NCBI GenBank assembly: GCA_009929175.1
Contig: SABC01000004.1
Location: 1 to 64,000 of the forward strand
Direction: 5' to 3'
DNA length: 64,000 nucleotides
From: Bacteroidia bacterium
GTDB taxonomy: Bacteria; Bacteroidota; Bacteroidia; Bacteroidales; UBA932
In this document: one piece after another, positions 52,734 through 59,912 of the stretch
Numbering within the stretch: position 1 is the stretch's first letter
How the letters are laid out: every line of letters begins with the position of its first letter
Translations under genes and position numbers: made by a program
Notes under the pieces: generated by a model
Databases searched by the model: none
Told to the model about the DNA's origin: nothing
Seen by the model: only the letters and a program-made list of their open reading frames with translations

Positions 52734-54210
52734 GGTCGTTCAAATCTTTAATCTCTTTGAGCAGCGAATTTATCAAATTGTTTTTTAAATCGTACAGGCT
52801 GTCCGAAATATCCACCTTGTAATAGTGGGGGTTGATGATCCTTGTTTGGGTAGGATTCATGGATGCGAGGTTGGACAGGTAATATTTCCTTCTCTCCTTG
52901 ACCGGCTTGGGTGAAAGTGTTGTTATCCCTTTTTCTATGACCGGTTTTTGCAGTATTTTGCAGGTATAACTCCCGGCATTGAATCGGGTGGTTTTGGTGT
53001 CGTCAAATTCGTCCCTCAGGGTGATGGATTCTCCCTTTTCAATTGCAGAGGCCAATTGGTCGCCACGCAGACAAGTTACATCGGCTTTGAAAACCCCGTT
53101 AAGGGATATCCTGTATGTTACCTGGAATCCCGGGTTGATTGCCTTGCTTTTGTCCTCGGACCTTTTTAGTACGGGATTTCCATCGATCTCTACCAGCTTG
53201 TATACGTTTCCAAAACATGGGTTGTGTTTGCTGGTGGCTATGGCATCACCGACTCCGTAAGCATCTATGAGGGCTCCCTGTCTCTCGAGTTCGGTGATTA
53301 TATACTCATCCAGGGAGTTGGTTGCAAATATCTTGCACTTGTGAAATCCAGCTTTGTCAAGCTCTTCCCTGCATGCAACGGAAAGGTAGGTAAGATCCCC
53401 GCTGTCCAGTCGTATACCGTAACTTTCAGGATAATTGTCGTCTACACCATTTTGGGAATAGGCTTTTATTGCGTTTTTTATCCCGCACCTAAGGGTGTCG
53501 TATGTGTCTACCAACAGGATCAAGGGTTCTCCCCAGTGGCTTTTTATGTAAGAGTCAAAAGCTTCGAGTTCCCCGGCTATTGTACATCCAAATGCATTGA
53601 TATAGCTGTGTGCCATGGTGCCGAAAATCGGGACTCCGAATTTGTCCCCGGTGATTATATTGGATGTGTTGAGGCAACCTCCGATATATGCAGCCTTGGC
53701 ACCGTAAGCTGCTGCCCAAGGGCCGTGTGCCCTCCTGGAGCCAAATTCGCTTACAGGTTTGTGGGTGGCCCTTGATACACGGGAAGCCTTTGTGGCAATT
53801 GCCATTTGATGGTTCATAATGGATAACAACGGGGTTTCCAACACTTGGGCTTCAATAAGAGGAGCCTCCACTGTTATGACAGGCTGGGAAGGAAAAGCAA
53901 TTTCTCCCTCCTCCATTGCGTACACATTCCCGGTAAACTTCATTTTTGAAAGGTAGTTGCGGTAATCTTTGTGGTTATCACCCGGAAGGAATTTTTCGAA
54001 AAACCCTTCGCTGGCAGTTCCCAGACCGTTGATCATCTCCAGGGCCTCTTCTATACCGCTTACCACAGCCCAATTGTTTTTATCCGGAGCACTGCGGAAA
54101 AACAGATTGAATACAGCGCGCTTTTGTTCAAAACCTTTGTCAAAAAAGGTTTTCCCCATTGTATACTGGTATTTGTCAGAACAATAGGATATATTAAAAA
54201 ATTCAAACAT
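52726..54210 (-). CDS. pncB: Nicotinate phosphoribosyltransferase
   Basis: This 494-residue enzyme converts nicotinate, PRPP and ATP to nicotinate mononucleotide. Seen motifs: N-terminal SDKYQYTMGKTFF, SEFGSRRAHG (about residues 154-163), the phosphorylated-His segment GTMAHSYINAFG (about 196-207), VDTYDTLRCG (about 236-245) and YGIRLDSGDLTYLS (about 266-279). Length is typical of the longer class. It opens the unit pncB-pncA-ROK-MFS-SIS and has its own -7 box. Confidence 0.96.
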   Translation of the reverse strand: MFEFFNISYCSDKYQYTMGKTFFDKGFEQKRAVFNLFFRSAPDKNNWAVVSGIEEALEMINGLGTASEGFFEKFLPGDNHKDYRNYLSKMKFTGNVYAMEEGEIAFPSQPVITVEAPLIEAQVLETPLLSIMNHQMAIATKASRVSRATHKPVSEFGSRRAHGPWAAAYGAKAAYIGGCLNTSNIITGDKFGVPIFGTMAHSYINAFGCTIAGELEAFDSYIKSHWGEPLILLVDTYDTLRCGIKNAIKAYSQNGVDDNYPESYGIRLDSGDLTYLSVACREELDKAGFHKCKIFATNSLDEYIITELERQGALIDAYGVGDAIATSKHNPCFGNVYKLVEIDGNPVLKRSEDKSKAINPGFQVTYRISLNGVFKADVTCLRGDQLASAIEKGESITLRDEFDDTKTTRFNAGSYTCKILQKPVIEKGITTLSPKPVKERRKYYLSNLASMNPTQTRIINPHYYKVDISDSLYDLKNNLINSLLKEIKDLNDHE

Positions 54211-54233
54211 TGCAATTTTGGGATTTTGTCAAA

Positions 54234-54241
54234 CAAAGTTA
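54234..54241 (-). promoter_or_regulatory. -7 promoter element of the pncB unit
   Basis: The minus strand reads TAACTTTG, matching TAnnTTTG, 23 bases before the pncB start. Confidence 0.5.
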
Positions 54242-54249
54242 AAAAAAAA

Positions 54250-54987
54250 CTAATCCTCGGGCTCTGCCAAAAGTTCACCTGCAATAAGATCCTGTAAAAA
54301 ATGGAGGAGTATTACAATATAGAGGGAGCCGGTGAAGTAATAAACAAGTGCCAGGAAAAAACCGGCAACAGAAGGTTTTATAACCTCTTTGCCTTGGTAT
54401 ATGTGACCTGCTGCAAACAATAGTGTAGACGCCAATATCAGTATTGCCGGGTGAAGCCTTCCGAACACCAATGGAATTGCAAAAAAAAGATATCCCCTGT
54501 AAAGGAACTCCTCTGTAAATCCTGCTGTAAACGAAAGAAAAAACCATGCTCTCTTTTCTTTTTTTGAGACCGGTAATATATACTTTAAACGGGAGGGAAC
54601 GGATGCAGCGTGGTGTTCCCTGATTTTGCTGCTTATCCGGAAAGAAATTATGCTGTACAGGCTGTACAGCATATAGATTGTTGATGCAAAAAGGGATATT
54701 TTGAAAATAACGGGGCTGATATTGTTGATTTGTGCAGAGGGTAACCTAAAGCCAATTCCGTAAGGGGTTACCCCTGTGACCAACATTAACGACGAAAGGA
54801 AAAAAACGGGAATCCAGCTCCATAGTATGGATTTTTTGTACCAGCGAACCTTGTTGTAATTGCCGGTGTAAAGACCTTTAAGTACTGATTTTCCCTGCCT
54901 GTAACCGGTAACAGGATATATTACTGCCATCAGGATAATTGCAAGGAAAAAAACAATTATATGTGTTGTTGTCGAAATTGCGGACAT
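54250..54987 (-). CDS. CPBP family intramembrane metalloprotease
   Basis: This 245-residue membrane protein has about seven helices. The CPBP/Abi core is visible: AGFTEEFLYRGYLFF (about residues 161-175), LFAAGHIYQG (about 197-206) and LLHFLQDLIAGEL (about 227-239), giving the Glu-Glu-Arg and two His residues of the intramembrane protease. CaaX-type prenyl processing is not expected in bacteria; targets are unknown. I chose the ATG at 54987; the frame runs on to 55053. A near-match -7 box (TACTTTCG, complement of 55001-55008) lies just upstream of this start. Bases 55054-55128 hold nothing recognisable. Confidence 0.87.
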   Translation of the reverse strand: MSAISTTTHIIVFFLAIILMAVIYPVTGYRQGKSVLKGLYTGNYNKVRWYKKSILWSWIPVFFLSSLMLVTGVTPYGIGFRLPSAQINNISPVIFKISLFASTIYMLYSLYSIISFRISSKIREHHAASVPSRLKYILPVSKKEKRAWFFLSFTAGFTEEFLYRGYLFFAIPLVFGRLHPAILILASTLLFAAGHIYQGKEVIKPSVAGFFLALVYYFTGSLYIVILLHFLQDLIAGELLAEPED

Positions 54988-55128
54988 CAATTTATTTTCA
55001 CGAAAGTACAAAAAAAAGACCGAGGGCACTCTTTGTTCACCAATCAACCTCATTTTTTGCCCCCGGTCTGTCGAAAATTCTCTTCGCTATACAATATATA
55101 AGCAAAAAGTGTACCAGTCAGGACATTC

Positions 55129-56505
55129 CTAGTTGATAAGGAAAAAAACGACTGAACCTGAGACATATCCAATTAGAGCCAATAATGAGATGTTCTTAAA
55201 GTACCATCCGAAATTGATTTTTTCCAGTCCCATTACTACAACACCGGCTGCTGAGCCGATAATTAGAAGCGAGCCTCCGGTGCCTGCACAATAGGCAAGC
55301 AAATGCCAAAAGTTCCCATCCATGACAAACTCCGCCCCCAAAGAAGCCCCTACAGGGAACATACCCATCGCAACTGCTACCAGGGGAACGTTGTCCACAA
55401 TTGAGGAGAGGACACCTATTGCAAGCGCCATCAGGTTGCTGTTGCCAAGTTTTTCCTGCATTATCCCGCCGGCGTATCCAAGAACACCTGATGCCTGCAG
55501 GGACATCACAGAGAGGAGTATTCCCAAGAAAAAAAGAATGGTGGCAGTATCGATTTTTTTAATTAGTTTGGTAACCCTGTTTTTCGCCGATTCGCTGATT
55601 TTGAGTCTGCTGTACATAATCTCTGTATAAATCCACATCACTCCGAGTGCTGTCAAAACTCCGGCAAAGGGGGGTAGGGATGTGACATATTTGAACACCG
55701 GTACAGATAAGAGCGAAGCTACACCCATTACCAGAATTATCTTCCTCTCTTTCCTGCTGATCGCAAACTCTTTTTCGTGTGTTTTTTGTGCAGCCGGAGC
55801 TGTCACAGGTTGCTCTTTTATGAGTCTCATAGCAAAAAGCAGAGGTAAAGCCATCGATATAAAGCTTGGGAGAAGCAGGGATTTTATCAAAGGCCAGGAA
55901 GAGAGTGTCCCTTTGATCCATAACATTATGGTTGTTACGTCTCCTATCGGGGACCATGCTCCTCCGCTGTTTGCCGATATGATGATCATTCCGGCAAATA
56001 CCCACCTCTCCTTATAATTTGCAACCAGTTTCCGTACCAGGGTAACCATCACAATGGATGTCGTGAGGTTGTCGAGTACTGCTGACATGAAAAATGTGAT
56101 TACTGTTATAATTAACAATAATTTACGTTTGCTTCCAGGTTTGATTTTATCGGTCAGGATGTCAAAACCGTGGTGGGAGTCTATAAGCTCCACTATTGTC
56201 ATTGCTCCTATAAGAAAGAAAAGGGTTGAGGATATGTCACCCATATACTCGATTAGCAGAAAGTCGGTTATAAACCTTCTCCAAACCTCTGGTTGTGACA
56301 GGGTGGAGAGGGCAGGGTCAAGGACCAGGAACTCCTGGAATACCTTGGGATGGGCAACCGCAGCTGTTTGAGGTTCAAGGAGTATCAATAAGCTCCACAT
56401 GATTCCGGACATGATAAGGGCAATTGCAGCCTTATCTACACGTAAACGATGTTCCATGGCTATGCAGACATAGCCAAGGACAAAGATGATAAACATAGCA
56501 TTCAT
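55129..56505 (-). CDS. nhaD: NhaD-type sodium/proton antiporter
   Basis: This 458-residue membrane antiporter has 11-12 helices. Family marks include LIGAMTIVELIDSHHGFDIL (about residues 97-116), FFMSAVLDNLTTSIVMV (about 137-153), SANSGGAWSPIGDVTTIMLW (about 177-196) and SSIVDNVPLVAVAMGMFPVG (about 364-383). These are the duplicated Asp-containing half-sites of the NhaD/ArsB group. It exchanges Na+ (or Li+) for protons across the inner membrane. It starts 32 bases after the HdrB-like gene on the same strand with no promoter of the usual type between, so it may belong to that transcript. Confidence 0.92.
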   Translation of the reverse strand: MNAMFIIFVLGYVCIAMEHRLRVDKAAIALIMSGIMWSLLILLEPQTAAVAHPKVFQEFLVLDPALSTLSQPEVWRRFITDFLLIEYMGDISSTLFFLIGAMTIVELIDSHHGFDILTDKIKPGSKRKLLLIITVITFFMSAVLDNLTTSIVMVTLVRKLVANYKERWVFAGMIIISANSGGAWSPIGDVTTIMLWIKGTLSSWPLIKSLLLPSFISMALPLLFAMRLIKEQPVTAPAAQKTHEKEFAISRKERKIILVMGVASLLSVPVFKYVTSLPPFAGVLTALGVMWIYTEIMYSRLKISESAKNRVTKLIKKIDTATILFFLGILLSVMSLQASGVLGYAGGIMQEKLGNSNLMALAIGVLSSIVDNVPLVAVAMGMFPVGASLGAEFVMDGNFWHLLAYCAGTGGSLLIIGSAAGVVVMGLEKINFGWYFKNISLLALIGYVSGSVVFFLIN

Positions 56506-56537
56506 CTTTTTTCGGGATAATTAATGTAAAAATTTAC

Positions 56538-57617
56538 TTACTGTCTAAGTGTGGCGGGAAGCGCTGGAACACCAATGTATTCTCCGCCGGCCCCAAGGTA
56601 CTTCTCTTTTTTGACATAATCAATGTCAATTTTGTCCAACAGTGGTTCGACTGCTACCTGGTGCAGTTGCAACCCTATGTCCCAGGGGTTATATCCAAGT
56701 AAAATGCCGGTGAGCTCTTCGTAGGTCAGTACCGGAATTCCAAAACCATCAGATCCATACACTTTGCCCTCCATTTCGGAGATTACATACTGCCATCTGT
56801 CCAGAAAAAATGTACATCCCGGGCAATTTGCTATGATAAGGTCTGGTTGGAAGGGTCTCATTGATTCAAATTTTATCTTAGAGTTAGCTATGGAGTACCC
56901 TCTGTTGCTTTTGAGAAGGTATTGACGGAATCCGAAACCACAGCAATGCCTTCTTTCGGGGTAATCCACCTGTGTACCTCCGAATTGGTCCGTGAGGCCG
57001 GCCAGCACATAGGGATATTCTGCGCCTCCGATACCATGTTCGGGGAATATCTTGGCATAGTGGCAACCTATGTGGTCCACAACCTTGAGTGGTTCTCCGG
57101 TTTGTTTGTTAACCAGACGGTATTTTAGCTTTCGGGACAACTCTTCGCGGAATTTGAAAATCAGATCGCTTGTATGTACTATGTTTTGAGGTAATTCAAA
57201 GCTTTTGCCTGTCGCATTGAAAAGATGTTTCCTTGCTTGTTCGAGTGTATGAGGGAACTGGTGCCAGGTTTCCAGAACCTCGGCATAAATTCCAAATGAT
57301 GTAACACATGAACAGGCGAAATTTTTGTATCCCGCTTCGTTCATAAGTGCAAACTGGCGGGCAACCACAGTCATAGTGGTCTCCAAAGGGATTATCCCTG
57401 AGTGATATGCTATTCCGGTACATGTGGTTTGTGCGGGATCATCGTATATATCCTTGCCCAGCACATCCCTGAGTATTTTGATGAGCAAATCCTCTGCAGC
57501 CGGAAAGACATTCTGGCGAATACAACTACGGGCAAGGTAATAATTGTCCCCGGCTATGGTTTTTTGATATTTTTCCCATTCCCGGTTATGTACCGGTTTG
57601 ACCGATGATTTGTTCAT
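56538..57617 (-). CDS. HdrB-like protein (Cys-rich CCG-domain subunit)
   Basis: This 359-residue protein has two Cys-rich CCG-type domains, as in heterodisulfide reductase subunit B and related succinate/glycolate oxidoreductases. The first half has TTCTGIAYHSG and FACSCVTSFG, the second VDHIGCHYAKIF, RHCCGFGFRQ and ANCPGCTFFLDRW. In HdrB these bind unusual [4Fe-4S] clusters that split a disulfide. No HdrA (the flavin electron-bifurcating subunit) is encoded here. It follows the HdrC-like gene by 12 bases, and together they should form a cytoplasmic electron-transfer pair. Substrate unknown. Confidence 0.87.
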   Translation of the reverse strand: MNKSSVKPVHNREWEKYQKTIAGDNYYLARSCIRQNVFPAAEDLLIKILRDVLGKDIYDDPAQTTCTGIAYHSGIIPLETTMTVVARQFALMNEAGYKNFACSCVTSFGIYAEVLETWHQFPHTLEQARKHLFNATGKSFELPQNIVHTSDLIFKFREELSRKLKYRLVNKQTGEPLKVVDHIGCHYAKIFPEHGIGGAEYPYVLAGLTDQFGGTQVDYPERRHCCGFGFRQYLLKSNRGYSIANSKIKFESMRPFQPDLIIANCPGCTFFLDRWQYVISEMEGKVYGSDGFGIPVLTYEELTGILLGYNPWDIGLQLHQVAVEPLLDKIDIDYVKKEKYLGAGGEYIGVPALPATLRQ

Positions 57618-57629
57618 TTCATATTGGAT

Positions 57630-58235
57630 TTATTGCTCTTCGATTTTTCGGAATCTCTCCAAGGCTCCGGTCTCCCGGAATATGGCATTCAAATCGTCCA
57701 TCGACTCTTGTGGTATGTTCCGGAGTGCCCCAGCGCGGTTTTGCTTATAACTGCAACCAAGCCGCTCCAGGATACTGAACCGGTTTTCCATAACCCAATC
57801 CCAAACTGGCCCCTGCTCGGGGAAGTCGGTGGTGTTTAGGGCGTCAAAATAGACACAGTAGCCATGTTCAAGCATGTGTTTCCCTATGGTTTTTACCAAT
57901 TCTTTTTGTTTGAGCCCCTCTTTACTCTGCGCAAAGAGACCGCTTTCAATGGATAGGGCCCTTAAAGCCTGGATTATATAGCATGGAGTGTTCCCCCTTG
58001 GGCAACGTGTTTTGCATGAAAGGCACTCCCCGCATCTCCATATTTGGTCTGAGCTTAGCAATTCCCTCAAGGTTTCTTCATCTGCGTTTTGGACAGTATC
58101 TACTATTTCCCTTGGATCGTAGTCGGAGACAGCAGCGGCAGGGCATACAGCAGTGCAGGTGCCACAATTGATACATCCTGTCATACCTTCTTGATAACGA
58201 GTATCTTCCTTTAGTTTGTCGAGTAGGTTATCCAT
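57630..58235 (-). CDS. HdrC-like 4Fe-4S ferredoxin-type subunit
   Basis: This 201-residue protein has two [4Fe-4S] motifs, CINCGTCTAVCP (about residues 20-31) and CGECLSCKTRCP (about 68-79). An alpha-helical C-terminal part follows, as in HdrC. It should pass electrons to the HdrB-like partner encoded next. I chose the ATG at 58235; a TTG at 58241 would add two residues but lies in a -7-like element. A perfect 20-base palindrome sits immediately upstream, suggesting regulated expression. Confidence 0.87.
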   Translation of the reverse strand: MDNLLDKLKEDTRYQEGMTGCINCGTCTAVCPAAAVSDYDPREIVDTVQNADEETLRELLSSDQIWRCGECLSCKTRCPRGNTPCYIIQALRALSIESGLFAQSKEGLKQKELVKTIGKHMLEHGYCVYFDALNTTDFPEQGPVWDWVMENRFSILERLGCSYKQNRAGALRNIPQESMDDLNAIFRETGALERFRKIEEQ

Positions 58236-58238
58236 GCC

Positions 58239-58246
58239 CAAATTTA
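58239..58246 (-). promoter_or_regulatory. -7-like element before the HdrC-like gene
   Basis: The minus strand reads TAAATTTG, matching TAnnTTTG, only 3 bases before the ATG at 58235. If real, the mRNA would be almost leaderless. It overlaps the palindrome at 58244-58263. Confidence 0.35.
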
Positions 58247-58263
58247 GTAAAAGATTTTACTAA
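58244..58263. repeat. Perfect 20-base palindrome, operator candidate for hdrCB
   Basis: TTAGTAAAA (58244-58252) and TTTTACTAA (58255-58263) are perfect inverted arms around GA. The site fills the gap between the Mrp and HdrC-like genes, overlaps the -7-like element, and has no T run after it, so it looks like a dimeric regulator site and not a terminator. Confidence 0.55.
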
Positions 58264-58277
58264 TATTGATATAAATG

Positions 58278-59087
58278 TTAAACAGGTAATCTTTTATTGA
58301 TATAATTAATAATCCTGGCAAAGTTCTCTTTTACGGAGGGAGATTCCATCACTGCCTTAAGCTTGCCGTAATCACACTCTTCGCAGATTGTTTCGTCCAG
58401 GGGCAGTTGGGCAAGAAGTTCCACGTTGAATCTTTTTGCAAGAGCATCACCGCCTCCTTTGCCAAAGAGGTAGTACTTATCGCCGGGATGGTTTTTTGGG
58501 GTGAACCATGACATGTTCTCAATAACTCCTAGGACAGGAACTCCTACGTTATTATCTGTATATAATGAGATTGCTTTTTGGACATCACTTGTAGAGAGCA
58601 TCTGAGGGGTTGTGACAACTATTACACCTCCAATTTTGTACTCTTGCAAAAGGGAAATATGTATGTCACCTGTCCCGGGAGGGGTGTCGATTATAAGGTA
58701 GTCAAGGTTTTCCCACTCTGTCTGGTCAATCATCTGCTTCATTCCGCTTGCAGCAAGCGGTCCTCTCCAGATAGCTGCTTTGGCTGGGTCAATAAACAGG
58801 CCGATGGACATGAGTTTGATTCCCAGCCTGATAATTGGTTCTATCTTGGTATTTCCTGCCTCTTCAATAACTGCAGGTTGGCAATGCTGGATGTCAAAGA
58901 GCATTGGAATGGAAGGCCCGTAAATGTCGGCATCAAGTAATCCGGTGGAAAATCCCTGCAATGAGAGAGAGGCAGCGAGTGTAGCTGCAACAGTGGATTT
59001 TCCCACACCACCTTTACCGGAGGCTACGATTATTATGTTCTTTACTCCGGCCAGCTCTTTTTTTACAAATTCTTTTTCGCAACTCAT
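58278..59087 (-). CDS. Mrp/NBP35-type P-loop ATPase
   Basis: This 269-residue Fe-S cluster carrier-type ATPase has a deviant Walker A in VASGKGGVGKSTVAATLA (about residues 22-39). DADIYGPSIPML and LIIDTPPGTGDIHIS (about 131-145) follow, as in Mrp. The N-terminal DUF59 domain of many Mrp proteins is absent. The CxxC that usually follows the ENMS motif is replaced: ENMSWFTPKNHPG. Cluster binding, if any, would need other Cys residues (two lie in ICEECDYG). It sits 9 bases after the NifX-like gene. Confidence 0.9.
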   Translation of the reverse strand: MSCEKEFVKKELAGVKNIIIVASGKGGVGKSTVAATLAASLSLQGFSTGLLDADIYGPSIPMLFDIQHCQPAVIEEAGNTKIEPIIRLGIKLMSIGLFIDPAKAAIWRGPLAASGMKQMIDQTEWENLDYLIIDTPPGTGDIHISLLQEYKIGGVIVVTTPQMLSTSDVQKAISLYTDNNVGVPVLGVIENMSWFTPKNHPGDKYYLFGKGGGDALAKRFNVELLAQLPLDETICEECDYGKLKAVMESPSVKENFARIINYINKRLPV

Positions 59088-59096
59088 AATTTTGGT

Positions 59097-59426
59097 TTAT
59101 TGATTGTTTTGCATATTGATTGTTCGAATAATGGATTCTATTGTTTTATGGTTATCCTCAATGATTACCATACCCACTTTGTTAATTTCCAGCACATTCC
59201 TTATCTTTTCGCCGAATTCAAGCGAAACGACAATACCTACATTAAGTGATAACAGCAGCTTTACTACTGCCGGACCGGCCTTTTCGGGCATATTCCTCAA
59301 GTTATTCTCAAGGAAAGATAAATCCCCGGTTTTCGTGTCGTAGACCGCAAAGTATGGAGAGCGTGCAAAATGGTTGTCGCATACACCTCCTGGATGGTTT
59401 TCGGTAGATGATATTGCAAAAATCAT
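59097..59426 (-). CDS. NifX/NifB-type dinitrogenase cofactor-binding domain protein
   Basis: This 109-residue single-domain protein of the FeMo-cofactor-binding family (NifX, NafY, ORP-like) shows the opening MIFAISSTENHPGGVCDNHFARSPYFAVYD, the RNMPEKAGP segment and the C-terminal alternating strand-helix fold. No nif structural genes are near, so a nitrogenase role is unlikely. Such proteins occur beside Mrp/MinD ATPases and DUF134 regulators in anaerobes, where they bind or carry metal clusters. It follows the DUF134 gene by 19 bases. Confidence 0.88.
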   Translation of the reverse strand: MIFAISSTENHPGGVCDNHFARSPYFAVYDTKTGDLSFLENNLRNMPEKAGPAVVKLLLSLNVGIVVSLEFGEKIRNVLEINKVGMVIIEDNHKTIESIIRTINMQNNQ

Positions 59427-59445
59427 GTAGACTTGTTTTTGAATT

Positions 59446-59853
59446 TTAAATACTATCGGAGTAAGACCTTATCTCGAGGGATCCGCATAACGAACAATGT
59501 GGGCTCTCACTATGGAGAAAGTTGTTAAACAGGGAACTGCATCGGATACACTTATACCAGTCGCTATCAAAGTAAACCTTTCCTCCTTCGAAAACAATCC
59601 CTATTCCCGTTACAAATGCCTCGGCCACCTTTTTTCTTGCAATCGAATAAATCCTTGTGAGGGTAGGACGCGAAACGCCCATTTTGAGAGCAGCCTCTTC
59701 TTGGCTAAGTGAGAGAAAGTCACATAACCTTATGGATTCATACTCTTCCAGGTTTATAATCACCAATTGCTCAGCAGAGTCGGCTCCTGTAGGATGAAAT
59801 CCTTTTACTGGTGGAGGGTTTTCTATTTTTCTGAGATTTTTAGGACGGGCCAT
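59446..59853 (-). CDS. DUF134 (UPF0251) DNA-binding protein
   Basis: This 135-residue protein starts MARPKNLRKIENPP, the DUF134 signature. A helix-turn-helix of sigma-70 region 4 type lies at about residues 48-75 (LSLSQEEAALKMGVSRPTLTRIYSIARKKVAEAF). A C-terminal Cys-rich stretch with CIRCSSL and CSLCGSLEI (about 105-128) could bind metal. It is a likely regulator of the cluster it opens. I chose the ATG at 59853; the frame runs to 59886 but crosses the -7 box. Confidence 0.88.
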   Translation of the reverse strand: MARPKNLRKIENPPPVKGFHPTGADSAEQLVIINLEEYESIRLCDFLSLSQEEAALKMGVSRPTLTRIYSIARKKVAEAFVTGIGIVFEGGKVYFDSDWYKCIRCSSLFNNFLHSESPHCSLCGSLEIRSYSDSI

Positions 59854-59857
59854 AAAA

Positions 59858-59892
59858 AAACATTTGCCCACAAAGATAATGAACAAATGTTT
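59858..59892. repeat. Inverted repeat flanking the DUF134 promoter
   Basis: AAACATTTG (59858-59866) and CAAATGTTT (59884-59892) are perfect 9-base arms with a 17-base spacer that contains the -7 box at 59871-59878. The layout fits autoregulation by the DUF134 protein. Confidence 0.45.
59871..59878 (-). promoter_or_regulatory. -7 promoter element of the DUF134-NifX-Mrp unit
   Basis: The minus strand reads TATCTTTG, matching TAnnTTTG, 17 bases before the ATG at 59853. Confidence 0.55.
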
Positions 59893-59912
59893 ATAATTGT
59901 TGGAATGAAGGA

